From Actinomyces sp. (GTDB lineage Bacteria; Actinomycetota; Actinomycetes; Actinomycetales; Actinomycetaceae), in NCBI GenBank assembly GCA_018375675.1, contig JAHACW010000069.1, positions 1 through 10,446 of the forward strand: 10,446 bases of DNA, written 5' to 3'. Shown here piece by piece: positions 1 through 7,025 of this stretch. Under the pieces are notes generated by a model. It saw only the letters and a list, made by a program, of their open reading frames with translations, was not told where the DNA came from and did not search any database. A program made the position numbers and the translations under genes. Position 1 is the stretch's first letter. Every line of letters begins with the position of its first letter.

Positions 1-1045
1 CAGAAAACATACGCGAGACGGTCTTGGACATATCCCACGAGCCCAGCACCTCGGCGATGCGTGCGCTTACTTCGCCGCGCAGTACGTCATCACTCGACGA
101 GGAGGACACTTCCCGGGCATAAGACGCAACGAGCTGCTCAATATCACCGGCGGCGGCCTCGAACTCGTGGTTGCGTTGCCTCGCAGCCTCCAGTGCGCGC
201 GTCGTCTCCTCCAACGACGAGGCGACTGCCCCGGACAGCGATCGACGCACGATAGCGGCGCGTTCCTCGGAATCGCGTCCGATTTCCTCCAGGTAGGACC
301 CGATCGGCGCGATAGCCTCGGTGGGCAGGCGACCGTCGCTGAGCGGCTGCTCCTCGACCGTATGAATCGCGACCTCACCCAGGCCTCGCCGACGAGCCAA
401 CGCGGCCAGATCCTCACGAATTTCCTGCGTCGCCCCAGCGGGGACACGGTTGAGCACAATAGCGACACGCAATCCGCGGCTCGCGGCTTCCTCCAGGTGC
501 TTCCACGCCACCGCATCCGCGTAGCGGGCCGCAGTCGTGACGAACACCCACAGGTCTGCACCGTCGAGCAGCTCCGCAGCCAGGCGACGGTTTCCATCCT
601 CGACGGAATCGATGTCCGGGGCGTCCACAATCCCCACGGCGGGCCACAGCGTCTCCTCGACCGCGATCGTGATCGCGTCAAGGCTGTCCCCGCCCGTACC
701 CTCGCTCTTCGCCAAGCGCGGCAGCACGCGGTCCGACATGAACCACTCGCGCGCCTTGGACGAGCACACCAACACGGGGCGTCGAGTCGTCGGACGCACC
801 GCGCCCGCCCGGCTCACGTTTCGGCCAAGCAGCGAATTAACGAGCGTCGACTTACCCGACCCCGTCGAGCCACCGACGACCACCAGCACGGGTGCATCCG
901 CGTCCTCAAGGCGCGGCAACACGACGTCCTGCAGGCGTCGCAGCGCGCGCTCCGCGTCGCCACGACTCCCGTCCGGAATGGCATGGAGCGTTTCCTCGAG
1001 GGCTTGTGCCAGCGAGCGAGCTGCTTCAACCGTCGTGAGGGACAC
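1..1045 (-). CDS. Dynamin-like P-loop GTPase, C-terminus beyond window edge
   Basis: Reading from a GTG at 1045 to the window edge gives 348 residues and no stop, so the gene is truncated by the window. Visible motifs are a P-loop GGSTGSGKST (about residues 58-67), a PTT segment (85-87) that can serve as G2, DAPD (141-144) as G3, and NRVP (199-202) where a canonical GTPase would have NKxD. The stretch VTTAARYADAV (169-179) is characteristic of the actinobacterial dynamin-family/YfjP-like GTPases, some of which are misannotated as ABC transporters. After about residue 270 the protein becomes charged and helical, as expected for a stalk region. The GTG directly follows the hisS stop (TGAGTG, no gap), implying translational coupling; an AAGGTGA about 8 nt upstream may act as Shine-Dalgarno. 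These families often occur as tandem pairs, and a partner could lie just outside the window. Membrane remodelling is inferred from the family only; the cellular role is unknown. Confidence 0.85.
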   Translation of the reverse strand, partial: MSLTTVEAARSLAQALEETLHAIPDGSRGDAERALRRLQDVVLPRLEDADAPVLVVVGGSTGSGKSTLVNSLLGRNVSRAGAVRPTTRRPVLVCSSKAREWFMSDRVLPRLAKSEGTGGDSLDAITIAVEETLWPAVGIVDAPDIDSVEDGNRRLAAELLDGADLWVFVTTAARYADAVAWKHLEEAASRGLRVAIVLNRVPAGATQEIREDLAALARRRGLGEVAIHTVEEQPLSDGRLPTEAIAPIGSYLEEIGRDSEERAAIVRRSLSGAVASSLEETTRALEAARQRNHEFEAAAGDIEQLVASYAREVSSSSSDDVLRGEVSARIAEVLGSWDMSKTVSRMFS

Positions 1046-2398
1046 TCAGTCCGTCACCTTCTCGATAGTGGGCACCGCGTCGGCCTCGGGCAGAACCCAC
1101 GTGTGCGGGTCGGCGTCCACCTGCTCACCGCTGCGAATGTCCTTCACCGTGTCAGCGCTGCCCTCCTCGCCCGGGAACCAGACGAAGGGGATTCCGCGCT
1201 TATCAGCGAACTTGATCTGCTTGCCAAACTTAGCGGCGCTGGGAGCGACGTCCGTGGAGATGCCGCGCGAACGCAGGAGCGCCGCGATCTGCTCGGAGCG
1301 CTCACGCTGTTCCTCCGCGATGACCGCGACAACGACAGCCGTGGGCACCTTTCGAGAGGCTTTCACCATCGGCGCGGAAATCATGCGAGACACGAGGCGC
1401 GAGACGCCGATCGACAGGCCGACGCCCGGGTAGGTGCGCTTACCGTCCTTCGCCAGGGAGTCATAGCGTCCACCCGAGCAGATCGAGCCGAGGTCCTCGT
1501 GACCTTCGATCTCCGACTCGTACACGCTGCCCGTGTAGTAGTCGAGGCCGCGGGCGATCTTGAGATCCGCGACGACCGCACCCGGCATCCGCTTGTTCGC
1601 GGTATCGAGGAGCTCGGTCAGCTCCTTCAGGCCCTCGTCCAGCAGTTCGCCGCCCACACCGAGCTCGGCCAGACGCGCGCGCACCTCGGAAGAGTCGGAC
1701 GTGCGGATCTGCGCCATCTGGAGCAGAACGGATGCCTGGTCGCCATCAATACCGGACTGAGCCAGCTCGGCGGCCACACCCTCCGGGCCGATCTTGTCGA
1801 TCTTGTCGAGGCCGCGCAGGGCAGCCTCAACATCCGTGATCCCGAGGGACTCACACACGCCCTGAACAACCTTGCGGTTGTTCACGAGCACGCGCACGCG
1901 TGGGATCGGCAGGTTGTTGAGCGCTTCGGCCATGACGAGGGGCAGGTCCACCTCGAAGTGGAACGGCAGCTCACCGTTACCCACGACATCGATATCCGCC
2001 TGCGTGAACTCGCGGAAGCGACCATCCTGGGGGCGCTCGCCGCGCCACACCTTCTGGATCTGGTAGCGCTTGAACGGGAAATCCAGCTCGTTCGCGTTCT
2101 CGACCACGTAGCGGGCGAAGGGAACGGTCAGGTCGAAGTGCAGACCCATGCCCTTGTCCTTGGGAGCGCGTGCGCCCGCCGCCGCGGCCTTCAGGGCCTG
2201 CAGGCGGTCGAGCACGTAGATCTCCTTGGAGGTCTCGCCCTTTGCTTCCAACTGCTCGAGGGTCTCGACCGCACGGGTTTCGATGCCCGCGAAGCCGTGC
2301 AACTCGAACACGCGCCGCAGCTCGTCGAGGACATGCATCTCAATGATGCGGCCCTCCGGGAGCCATTCGGGGAAACCTGACAGGGACGTGCGAGCCAT
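1046..2398 (-). CDS. hisS: Histidyl-tRNA synthetase
   Basis: This 450-residue protein ligates histidine to tRNA-His using ATP in the cytoplasm. Class II synthetase features are in order. The N-terminus has SGFPEWLPEGR, then the LHFDLTVPFARYV segment (86-98). Motif 2 lies in YQIQKVWRGERPQDGRFREF (112-131). The histidine-binding signatures are LDYYTGSVYE (285-294) and SGGRYDSL (308-315). A motif 3 region GVGLSIGVSRL (325-335) keeps the essential Arg334. The C-terminal 100 residues form the anticodon-binding domain. The usual glycine-glutamate pattern of motif 3 (GxxxGxER) is replaced by IGVSR, which I believe is normal for this actinobacterial-type HisRS rather than a defect. Length is slightly above the common 420-430. 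The ATG at 2398 is preceded only by a weak AGAAAG. It lies 27 bp after the hydrolase stop and abuts the GTPase start, so it is probably an internal operon gene. Confidence 0.96.
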   Translation of the reverse strand: MARTSLSGFPEWLPEGRIIEMHVLDELRRVFELHGFAGIETRAVETLEQLEAKGETSKEIYVLDRLQALKAAAAGARAPKDKGMGLHFDLTVPFARYVVENANELDFPFKRYQIQKVWRGERPQDGRFREFTQADIDVVGNGELPFHFEVDLPLVMAEALNNLPIPRVRVLVNNRKVVQGVCESLGITDVEAALRGLDKIDKIGPEGVAAELAQSGIDGDQASVLLQMAQIRTSDSSEVRARLAELGVGGELLDEGLKELTELLDTANKRMPGAVVADLKIARGLDYYTGSVYESEIEGHEDLGSICSGGRYDSLAKDGKRTYPGVGLSIGVSRLVSRMISAPMVKASRKVPTAVVVAVIAEEQRERSEQIAALLRSRGISTDVAPSAAKFGKQIKFADKRGIPFVWFPGEEGSADTVKDIRSGEQVDADPHTWVLPEADAVPTIEKVTD

Positions 2399-2425
2399 TG
2401 AGCGTTCTTTCTATGAGGAAGGTGG

Positions 2426-3145
2426 TTAGCCGATGCGACGAGCGCGGATCAGATACTGGTTTGAGCGTATCTCATCCGCGAGCGTCGTCGCCGGGCCGTG
2501 GCCGGGAACGAGGACAGTGCGAGGATCGAGAGCGTTGGAAATCGTGCGCAAAGAATGCCGCATTTGAGTTTCGTCGCCCCCGGGCAGGTCGGTGCGCCCG
2601 ACGCTGTCCTTAAACAGCACGTCTGCGCTCATCGCCCACGGAACCGCTTCGTCGGAAGAGTAGAAGGACTGGTTGTTCACCCGAATGTCGAGCGGGCTCT
2701 CCCCCAGGAAGACAGCCGATCCCTCGGTATGGCCGGGTGCGGGAACCATGCGCAGCCACACGCCGGGGCACACCTCGAACGAATCGGAGGGCACCTCATG
2801 CAGATCGGCGGGCTTGACCCACTCCCCCACGAAGTCGGGCAGTGGCATCGGCAGGAACGAGGCCGGGTCATCCATGCGGTACATGTCGGGTCCCGGCACG
2901 TACACGGGAACGGTGCCCCCGTCCGCTCCCCAGGTGGATACCGCGGCCGCGTCCCAGACGTGGTCGGGGTGTCCGTGCGTCAGAAGCACCGCGCCCACGC
3001 TGACGCCCTCGAGCTCGAGGACCTCGCGGATCAGGTGTTGGATTCCCGCAGAAGGATCGACGACAAGGGCAGTGCCCGCCCCGGAAGGGACGAGCACAAG
3101 CCCATTCGCCGCGTAGAAAGGCGACGGAATGACGTGAAGACGCAT
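2426..3145 (-). CDS. Metallo-beta-lactamase-fold hydrolase (glyoxalase II-like)
   Basis: This 239-residue cytoplasmic protein carries the metal-binding set of the glyoxalase II-like branch of the superfamily. THGHPDH (56-62) supplies H57, H59, D61 and H62. APGHTEGS (136-143) supplies H139. ADVLFKDSVGRTDLPGGD (174-191) supplies the bridging Asp175. PGHGPATT (214-221) supplies H217. All ligands for a dinuclear site are therefore present. The family includes hydroxyacylglutathione hydrolases and other thioesterases. Because Actinomycetota generally lack glutathione, the true substrate cannot be named. The open frame continues upstream to 3475, but that part overlaps the DUF349 gene; the start chosen at 3145 gives the normal fold start (MRLHVIPSPF). 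It lies 1 bp after the DUF349 stop (TGACATG). No Shine-Dalgarno is visible, so translation probably depends on coupling. An MBL protein between DUF349 and hisS is a recurrent actinobacterial arrangement. Confidence 0.9.
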   Translation of the reverse strand: MRLHVIPSPFYAANGLVLVPSGAGTALVVDPSAGIQHLIREVLELEGVSVGAVLLTHGHPDHVWDAAAVSTWGADGGTVPVYVPGPDMYRMDDPASFLPMPLPDFVGEWVKPADLHEVPSDSFEVCPGVWLRMVPAPGHTEGSAVFLGESPLDIRVNNQSFYSSDEAVPWAMSADVLFKDSVGRTDLPGGDETQMRHSLRTISNALDPRTVLVPGHGPATTLADEIRSNQYLIRARRIG

Positions 3146-3146
3146 G

Positions 3147-4481
3147 TCACTCAATGGAGGAGGAGATCTGCGCGAGCCAGGCGCGCTTGGTCTCAAGAGC
3201 CTCGCGCACGCTCCTGGCGGCCTTGTCGTCGCCCTTTGCCTCGGCCTCGGACAGAGAACGCTCGAGCTGAGCGATCTGCTCCTCAAGCTGACCGACCATG
3301 CCGGCCGCGCGGGCGCGCGTCTCCGGGTTGGTGCGACGCCATTCCTTCTCTTCGGCCTCGCGGACGGCGGCCTCGACGGCGCGCAGACGCCCCTCAATGC
3401 GGTGCAGGTCGGCGGAAGGCACGCGGCCCACCTCTTCCCAGCGGTCCTGGATCTGACGCAGCTGAGCCTTCGCACGATCGATGTCGGTCACCGGCAGGAT
3501 TGCCTCAGCGTCAACGAGGATTGCTTCCTTCGCGACGAGGTTGTCGCGGTATTCCGCGTCTGTGGCCTCGTCCTTGGCGCGACGAGCGTCGAAGAACACC
3601 TGCTGGGCGGCGCGGAAGCGAGCCCACAGCGCGTCGTCTTCCTTACGCGAAGCGCGCGGGGCGGCCTTCCAGCGGTTCATCAGCTCACGGTAGGCACCGG
3701 AGGTACGCGACCAGTCCACGGACGAGGACAGAGCCTCGGCCTCAGCGATCAGGGCTTCCTTCACTCGCTTAGCCTCGGACTGGGCCTGATCGAGCTGCGA
3801 AAAGAACTGGCGACGGTGACGGTCGAACTGGGTGCGAGCGGAGGAGAAACGCTTCCACAGCTCGTCCTCAACGGCCTTCTCCAGGCGCGGACCGCGGCGC
3901 TGCAGGTTCTTCCACTCATCGAGAAGGTCGCGCAGGGTCTGACCCGACTGCTTCCAATGGGTCTTGGCGGGATCCTGGGCGACGATAGCCTCTGCGCGCT
4001 CAACGACGGAGGTACGCTCAGCGAGAGCGGCAGCCTTGGCGGCCTTGCGCTCCTCGCGGGCAATTTCCTTGCGTTCCTCGGCGGCCTTCTCGACCGCCGC
4101 AACGCGCTCACGCAGCGCCGGGATGTCGCCGATGACGTTCGGGGAGGCGACCTGCTCGCGCAGCGTTGCGAGAGTCTGGTCGATGTCGCGCGGGCTCAGT
4201 GTGCCCAGGCGATCCTCAAAAAGCTTGATGGTGGCTTCGAGGTCTGCGTAGCGACGCTCGTACAGAGCGTAGGGAGAAGCAGGAATGCCCTCGGGGAAGC
4301 CGCCGATGACGCGCTCCTCGTCTCCATCCTTGACATAGACAGTGCCGTCCTCGCCAATACGGGCGAAGGGGTGCTCGGGCACCTCAGAAGCAGCGATCGT
4401 CGTCGAGACCGCGGCCTCCTCAATCGTCGACGGGGCAGCTTCGGGAGCGGTTTCGTTATTCGGAATCGGCGTCGTGGTCAC
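3147..4481 (-). CDS. DUF349 repeat coiled-coil protein
   Basis: The GTG at 4481 gives 444 residues and is preceded by AGAAGGA at a 5-nt spacing. An upstream ATG at 4538 would add 19 residues, but these would be encoded across the palindrome, so I prefer the GTG. Residues 1-35 are Thr/Ala/Pro/Glu-rich and probably disordered. Residues 38-66 form a small conserved segment (HPFARIGEDGTVYV, then FPEGIP). The rest is almost entirely helical, with an Ala/Glu/Arg coiled coil at about 122-165. Three helical units resembling DUF349 follow, at about 176-226, 255-302 and 330-380, recognisable by W...LxxxW and LWxRF..A patterns (LWKRFSSA, LWARFRAA). A final coiled coil occupies 395-435. No catalytic residues are apparent. 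The family has no established activity; its regular place next to rel in Actinomycetota is the main clue. It leads the group DUF349-hydrolase-hisS-GTPase. Confidence 0.88.
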   Translation of the reverse strand: MTTTPIPNNETAPEAAPSTIEEAAVSTTIAASEVPEHPFARIGEDGTVYVKDGDEERVIGGFPEGIPASPYALYERRYADLEATIKLFEDRLGTLSPRDIDQTLATLREQVASPNVIGDIPALRERVAAVEKAAEERKEIAREERKAAKAAALAERTSVVERAEAIVAQDPAKTHWKQSGQTLRDLLDEWKNLQRRGPRLEKAVEDELWKRFSSARTQFDRHRRQFFSQLDQAQSEAKRVKEALIAEAEALSSSVDWSRTSGAYRELMNRWKAAPRASRKEDDALWARFRAAQQVFFDARRAKDEATDAEYRDNLVAKEAILVDAEAILPVTDIDRAKAQLRQIQDRWEEVGRVPSADLHRIEGRLRAVEAAVREAEEKEWRRTNPETRARAAGMVGQLEEQIAQLERSLSEAEAKGDDKAARSVREALETKRAWLAQISSSIE

Positions 4482-4486
4482 GATAT

Positions 4487-4493
4487 TCCTTCT
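4487..4493 (-). promoter_or_regulatory. Shine-Dalgarno of the DUF349 gene
   Basis: AGAAGGA on the minus strand lies 5 nt before the GTG at 4481. It decides the start, because neither the upstream ATG at 4538 nor any other in-frame candidate has a comparable site. Confidence 0.7.
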
Positions 4494-4528
4494 GAGACGA
4501 GGGCTTACGCCCGGCGCGGGTGCGTGCC

Positions 4529-4559
4529 GATGTGACACACACAGCTAGTGTGTCACATC
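4529..4559. promoter_or_regulatory. Perfect 12-bp palindrome upstream of the DUF349 gene, probable operator
   Basis: GATGTGACACAC at 4529-4540 is exactly complementary to GTGTGTCACATC at 4548-4559, with a 7-bp spacer (ACAGCTA). It is centred about 63 bp before the GTG at 4481, in the only gap between rel and the DUF349 gene. No U-tract follows on either strand, so it is not a typical intrinsic terminator. The arm length and the alternating GT/CA composition suit a dimeric DNA-binding regulator, although an mRNA leader hairpin is also possible. A third, single half-site lies at 4598-4607. I could not find a convincing -10/-35 pair nearby. The remainder of the 165-bp gap (4482-4646) holds nothing else I recognise. 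Confidence 0.6.
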
Positions 4560-4597
4560 TAACGAGCAGGGGAAAGCTCATCCCCCAAAAGGGGACG

Positions 4598-4607
4598 GAT
4601 GTAACAC
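4598..4607 (+). promoter_or_regulatory. Third half-site matching the palindrome arm
   Basis: GATGTAACAC matches the first ten bases of the palindrome arm (GATGTGACAC) at 9 of 10 positions. It has the same orientation as the 4529 arm and starts 69 bp away from it. It may be an auxiliary binding site; a chance match cannot be excluded. Confidence 0.35.
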
Positions 4608-4646
4608 CCTTTTCGCCCGAATCGACGCAGGCCACCCGCGCCTCGT

Positions 4647-6947
4647 CTATGAATCGGCGCCGATGCGCACCGCCTCAAAGACTCCGTCGACTCGACGAAG
4701 GGCGGACAGGACTGCGTTCAGGTGCCCGAGGTCGGCCAGTTCGAATGAGAAGTTTCCGGAGGCGACCTGGTCTCCGTCGGTCTTGAGCGCGGCGGCGAGA
4801 ATATTGACGCGATAGTCGGACAGCACGCGCGTCAGATCCGAGAGCAGTCCGCCACGATCAAGGGCGCGCACCTCAATCTGCACGCGGAACGGAGCGCCGA
4901 GTCCCTTCTCGTTCCAGGACACGTCGACGAAGCGCTCGGGCTGCAGCTGTCCCAAGCGCACAGCGTTCGCGCACGTACTGCGATGCACCGAGACTCCCTG
5001 GCCTCGAGTAATGAAGCCGACGATGTCATCTCCGGGCACCGGCGTACAGCACTTGGCGAGCTTGACCCAGATCTCGTTCGGACTCAGACCGGCGACGGTG
5101 ATCGCCGCATCGCCCGAGGCTTCGGAGCGCGGCTTCTGAGAACCCGGAGTCACGGCCTCGGACAGCGTCTCCTCCGTGCCATCTCCCCCACCCAGGTTGT
5201 CGACCAGCTTGGAGACGACGTTTTGTGCGGAAATATGCCCCTCGCCCACAGCTGCGTACAGGCCGGACACGTCCGGATAGCCGAAAGACGTCGCGACCGA
5301 CAGAATCGACTCGTGGTTCATAAGGCGCTGGAGCGGCAGGTTCTGCTTGCGCATCGCGCGGGCGAGCGCCTCCTTGCCGGCCTCCACGGCCTCCTCACGG
5401 CGCTCCTTCGAGAACCACGCCTTGATCTTGGAACGCGCACGTGGCGAGGCAACAAAAGCCAGCCAGTCGCGCGAAGGCCCAGACTTATCCGACTTGGAGG
5501 TCACGACCTCGACCGTCTCGCCCGACTCGAGGCGCGTATCCAGGGAGACGAGGCGGCCGTTCACCTTCGCACCCACCGTGCGGTGGCCGACCTCCGTGTG
5601 CACCGCATACGCAAAGTCGACGGGCGTCGAACGCGCCGGCAGCACGATGACCTGGCCCTTCGGCGTGAACACGTAGACCTCGTCACCGGCGATCTCGTAG
5701 CGCAGCGAATCGAGGAACTCCTCAGGATCCCCCGTCTCGCGCTCCATCTCAACCAAAGCGCGCAGCCAGTTTGCCTGCTCGTCAGAGCTCATGCGGTCCG
5801 CATCGCCACTCGAAGCGTTGGGGTTCTGCTTGTACTTCCAGTGCGCAGCGACGCCGTGCTCAGCGCGCTCATGCATGTCGAAGGTACGGATCTGGATCTC
5901 CACCGGCTTGCCACCGGGTCCGATGACCGTCGTATGCAGCGACTGGTAGAGATTAAACTTCGGCATCGCGATGTAGTCTTTGAAACGGCCGGGAATCGGG
6001 TTCCAGCGCCCATGCAGTGCCCCGAGCACGCCGTAGCAATCCTTGATCGACTCCACCAGGACGCGTACAGCCACCAGATCGAAGACCTCATCGAAGGCCT
6101 TTCCGCGCACGATCATCTTCTGATAGATCGAGTAGTGGCTCTTCGGACGGCCACTCACCGTCCCCTTCGTGCCCGAACGACGCAAATCCTCTTCGATCTG
6201 GTCGATAACATCGCGCAGGTATTCTTCGCGCTGGGGCGCCCTCTCCGTAACGAGGCGGTCGATCTCCTCGTAGATCTCCGGGTACAGCGTCTTAAACGAC
6301 AGCTCCTCGAGCTCCCACTTCACCATGTTCATGCCGAGGCGATGGGCGAGGGGCGCGTAGATCTCGAGCGTCTCCTTCGCCTTCTTTGCCGCCGACTTGG
6401 CGGGCACGAAACGCCACGTGCGAGCATTGTGCAGGCGGTCGCCGAGCTTGATGAGCAGCACACGAATATCGCGACTCATCGCGACGAGCATCTTGCGCAG
6501 CGTCTCGGACTGGGCAGCCGCACCGTAGTGCACCTTATCGAGCTTGGTGACGCCGTCAACGAGATTGGCGATCGCCTCGCCATACTCGGCAGCGAGCTGC
6601 TCGAGCGTGTAGTCCGTGTCCTCGACCGTGTCATGCAGCAACGCTGCGACAAGCGTCGGGGTCGTCATGCCCATCTCCGCCAGGATGGTCGCAACCGCAA
6701 CCGGATGGGTGATATACGGTTCACCGGACTTGCGCGTTTGCCCACGGTGGTGTTCCTCGGCAGTGCGGTAGGCCCGCTCGACGACGCTGATATCCGCCTT
6801 CGGATGGTTTGCCCGCAGGGCGCGCACGAGCGGTTCAATCTCGGGGATTGTGGCGCGTCCGCGTGAGCCAAACCAAACGAGGCCAGAGCGCACTCGGGAA
6901 CCGGCCGCGGGAAGTGCGGATCCTGAAGTCATGTCGTCGCTGCTCAT
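4647..6947 (-). CDS. rel: Bifunctional (p)ppGpp synthetase/hydrolase, long RSH protein
   Basis: This 766-residue protein makes (p)ppGpp from ATP and GDP/GTP on starved ribosomes, and also hydrolyses it. Hydrolase domain: H81, the HDTVED motif (105-110) and KLGDRLHNART (167-177) retain the HD-type Mn-binding residues, so hydrolysis should be active. Synthetase domain: RPKSHYSIYQKM (267-278), RFKD (321-324), YQSLHTTV (334-341), EIQIRT (350-355) and EHGVAAHWKYK (363-373). The RFKD form is the RxKD signature of bifunctional enzymes, in contrast to ExDD of synthetase-only RelA. C-terminal control region: TGS domain at about 424-484, a zinc-finger-like domain with CC (633-634), H655 and C659, and an ACT domain at about 686-763. 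The first in-frame ATG at 6947 is chosen. It has only a poor Shine-Dalgarno (GGGG) but a -10-like TATCAT just upstream, suggesting leaderless expression. All key motifs are intact. Confidence 0.97.
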   Translation of the reverse strand: MSSDDMTSGSALPAAGSRVRSGLVWFGSRGRATIPEIEPLVRALRANHPKADISVVERAYRTAEEHHRGQTRKSGEPYITHPVAVATILAEMGMTTPTLVAALLHDTVEDTDYTLEQLAAEYGEAIANLVDGVTKLDKVHYGAAAQSETLRKMLVAMSRDIRVLLIKLGDRLHNARTWRFVPAKSAAKKAKETLEIYAPLAHRLGMNMVKWELEELSFKTLYPEIYEEIDRLVTERAPQREEYLRDVIDQIEEDLRRSGTKGTVSGRPKSHYSIYQKMIVRGKAFDEVFDLVAVRVLVESIKDCYGVLGALHGRWNPIPGRFKDYIAMPKFNLYQSLHTTVIGPGGKPVEIQIRTFDMHERAEHGVAAHWKYKQNPNASSGDADRMSSDEQANWLRALVEMERETGDPEEFLDSLRYEIAGDEVYVFTPKGQVIVLPARSTPVDFAYAVHTEVGHRTVGAKVNGRLVSLDTRLESGETVEVVTSKSDKSGPSRDWLAFVASPRARSKIKAWFSKERREEAVEAGKEALARAMRKQNLPLQRLMNHESILSVATSFGYPDVSGLYAAVGEGHISAQNVVSKLVDNLGGGDGTEETLSEAVTPGSQKPRSEASGDAAITVAGLSPNEIWVKLAKCCTPVPGDDIVGFITRGQGVSVHRSTCANAVRLGQLQPERFVDVSWNEKGLGAPFRVQIEVRALDRGGLLSDLTRVLSDYRVNILAAALKTDGDQVASGNFSFELADLGHLNAVLSALRRVDGVFEAVRIGADS

Positions 6948-6953
6948 GGCCCC

Positions 6954-6959
6954 ATGATA
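6954..6959 (-). promoter_or_regulatory. Candidate -10 element for a leaderless rel transcript
   Basis: The minus strand reads TATCAT, matching TATAAT at 5 of 6 positions and the TANNNT form common in Actinomycetota. Six bases separate it from the ATG at 6947, so transcription would begin at or next to the start codon. There is no recognisable -35 at the proper distance, which is common in this phylum. The site lies downstream of the 19-bp hairpin. Confidence 0.45.
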
Positions 6960-6967
6960 GCGACGAA

Positions 6968-7008
6968 CGAGCGGGTCCGGGGATCGTGGCGATCCCCGGA
7001 CCCGCTCG
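6968..7008. terminator. Perfect 19-bp inverted repeat between apt and rel, possible terminator
   Basis: CGAGCGGGTCCGGGGATCG (6968-6986) and its exact complement (6990-7008) are separated by only TGG. The stem has 15 G/C pairs of 19, so the RNA hairpin would be very stable. It begins 17 bp past the apt stop and ends 20 bp before the rel ATG. Neither strand shows a U-tract after the stem. It therefore fits a U-tract-poor actinobacterial terminator that ends the secD-secF-apt message, or alternatively a leader hairpin in an apt-rel transcript. The 78-bp gap (6948-7025) holds this and the -10-like site only. Confidence 0.6.
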
Positions 7009-7025
7009 CTGTCAAGAAACGATGC

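Noticed and set aside
167..2380. Plus-strand open frame of 737 codons opposite hisS and the GTPase
   Set aside because: Its product is rich in Arg, His and Leu with no recognisable domain, and it lies antisense to two clear genes. Long antisense frames are expected in GC-rich coding DNA.
3146..3475. Longer N-terminus for the hydrolase, starting at 3475
   Set aside because: The extra 110 residues overlap the DUF349 gene out of frame, are Arg/Ser/Pro-rich and have no fold resemblance. The MBL fold begins at 3145.
3144..4535. Plus-strand open frame of 463 codons opposite the DUF349 gene
   Set aside because: It mirrors the DUF349 gene almost exactly. The minus strand has the recognisable family pattern, a Shine-Dalgarno and a conserved context.
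4482..4538. Longer DUF349 protein starting at the ATG at 4538
   Set aside because: The 19 extra residues would be encoded partly by the palindrome, no Shine-Dalgarno precedes that ATG, and a good one precedes the GTG at 4481.
4582..4594. CCCC-AAAA-GGGG mini-hairpin after rel as a terminator
   Set aside because: The stem is only 4 bp and no U-tract follows on the minus strand.
4983..6866. Plus-strand open frame of 627 codons opposite rel
   Set aside because: It is antisense to intact rel and has no motif or family resemblance; it is a codon-bias shadow.
7010..7015. Consensus TTGACA -35 on the minus strand upstream of rel
   Set aside because: A 16-18 bp spacer places the -10 inside the hairpin, where there is no TATAAT-like hexamer.
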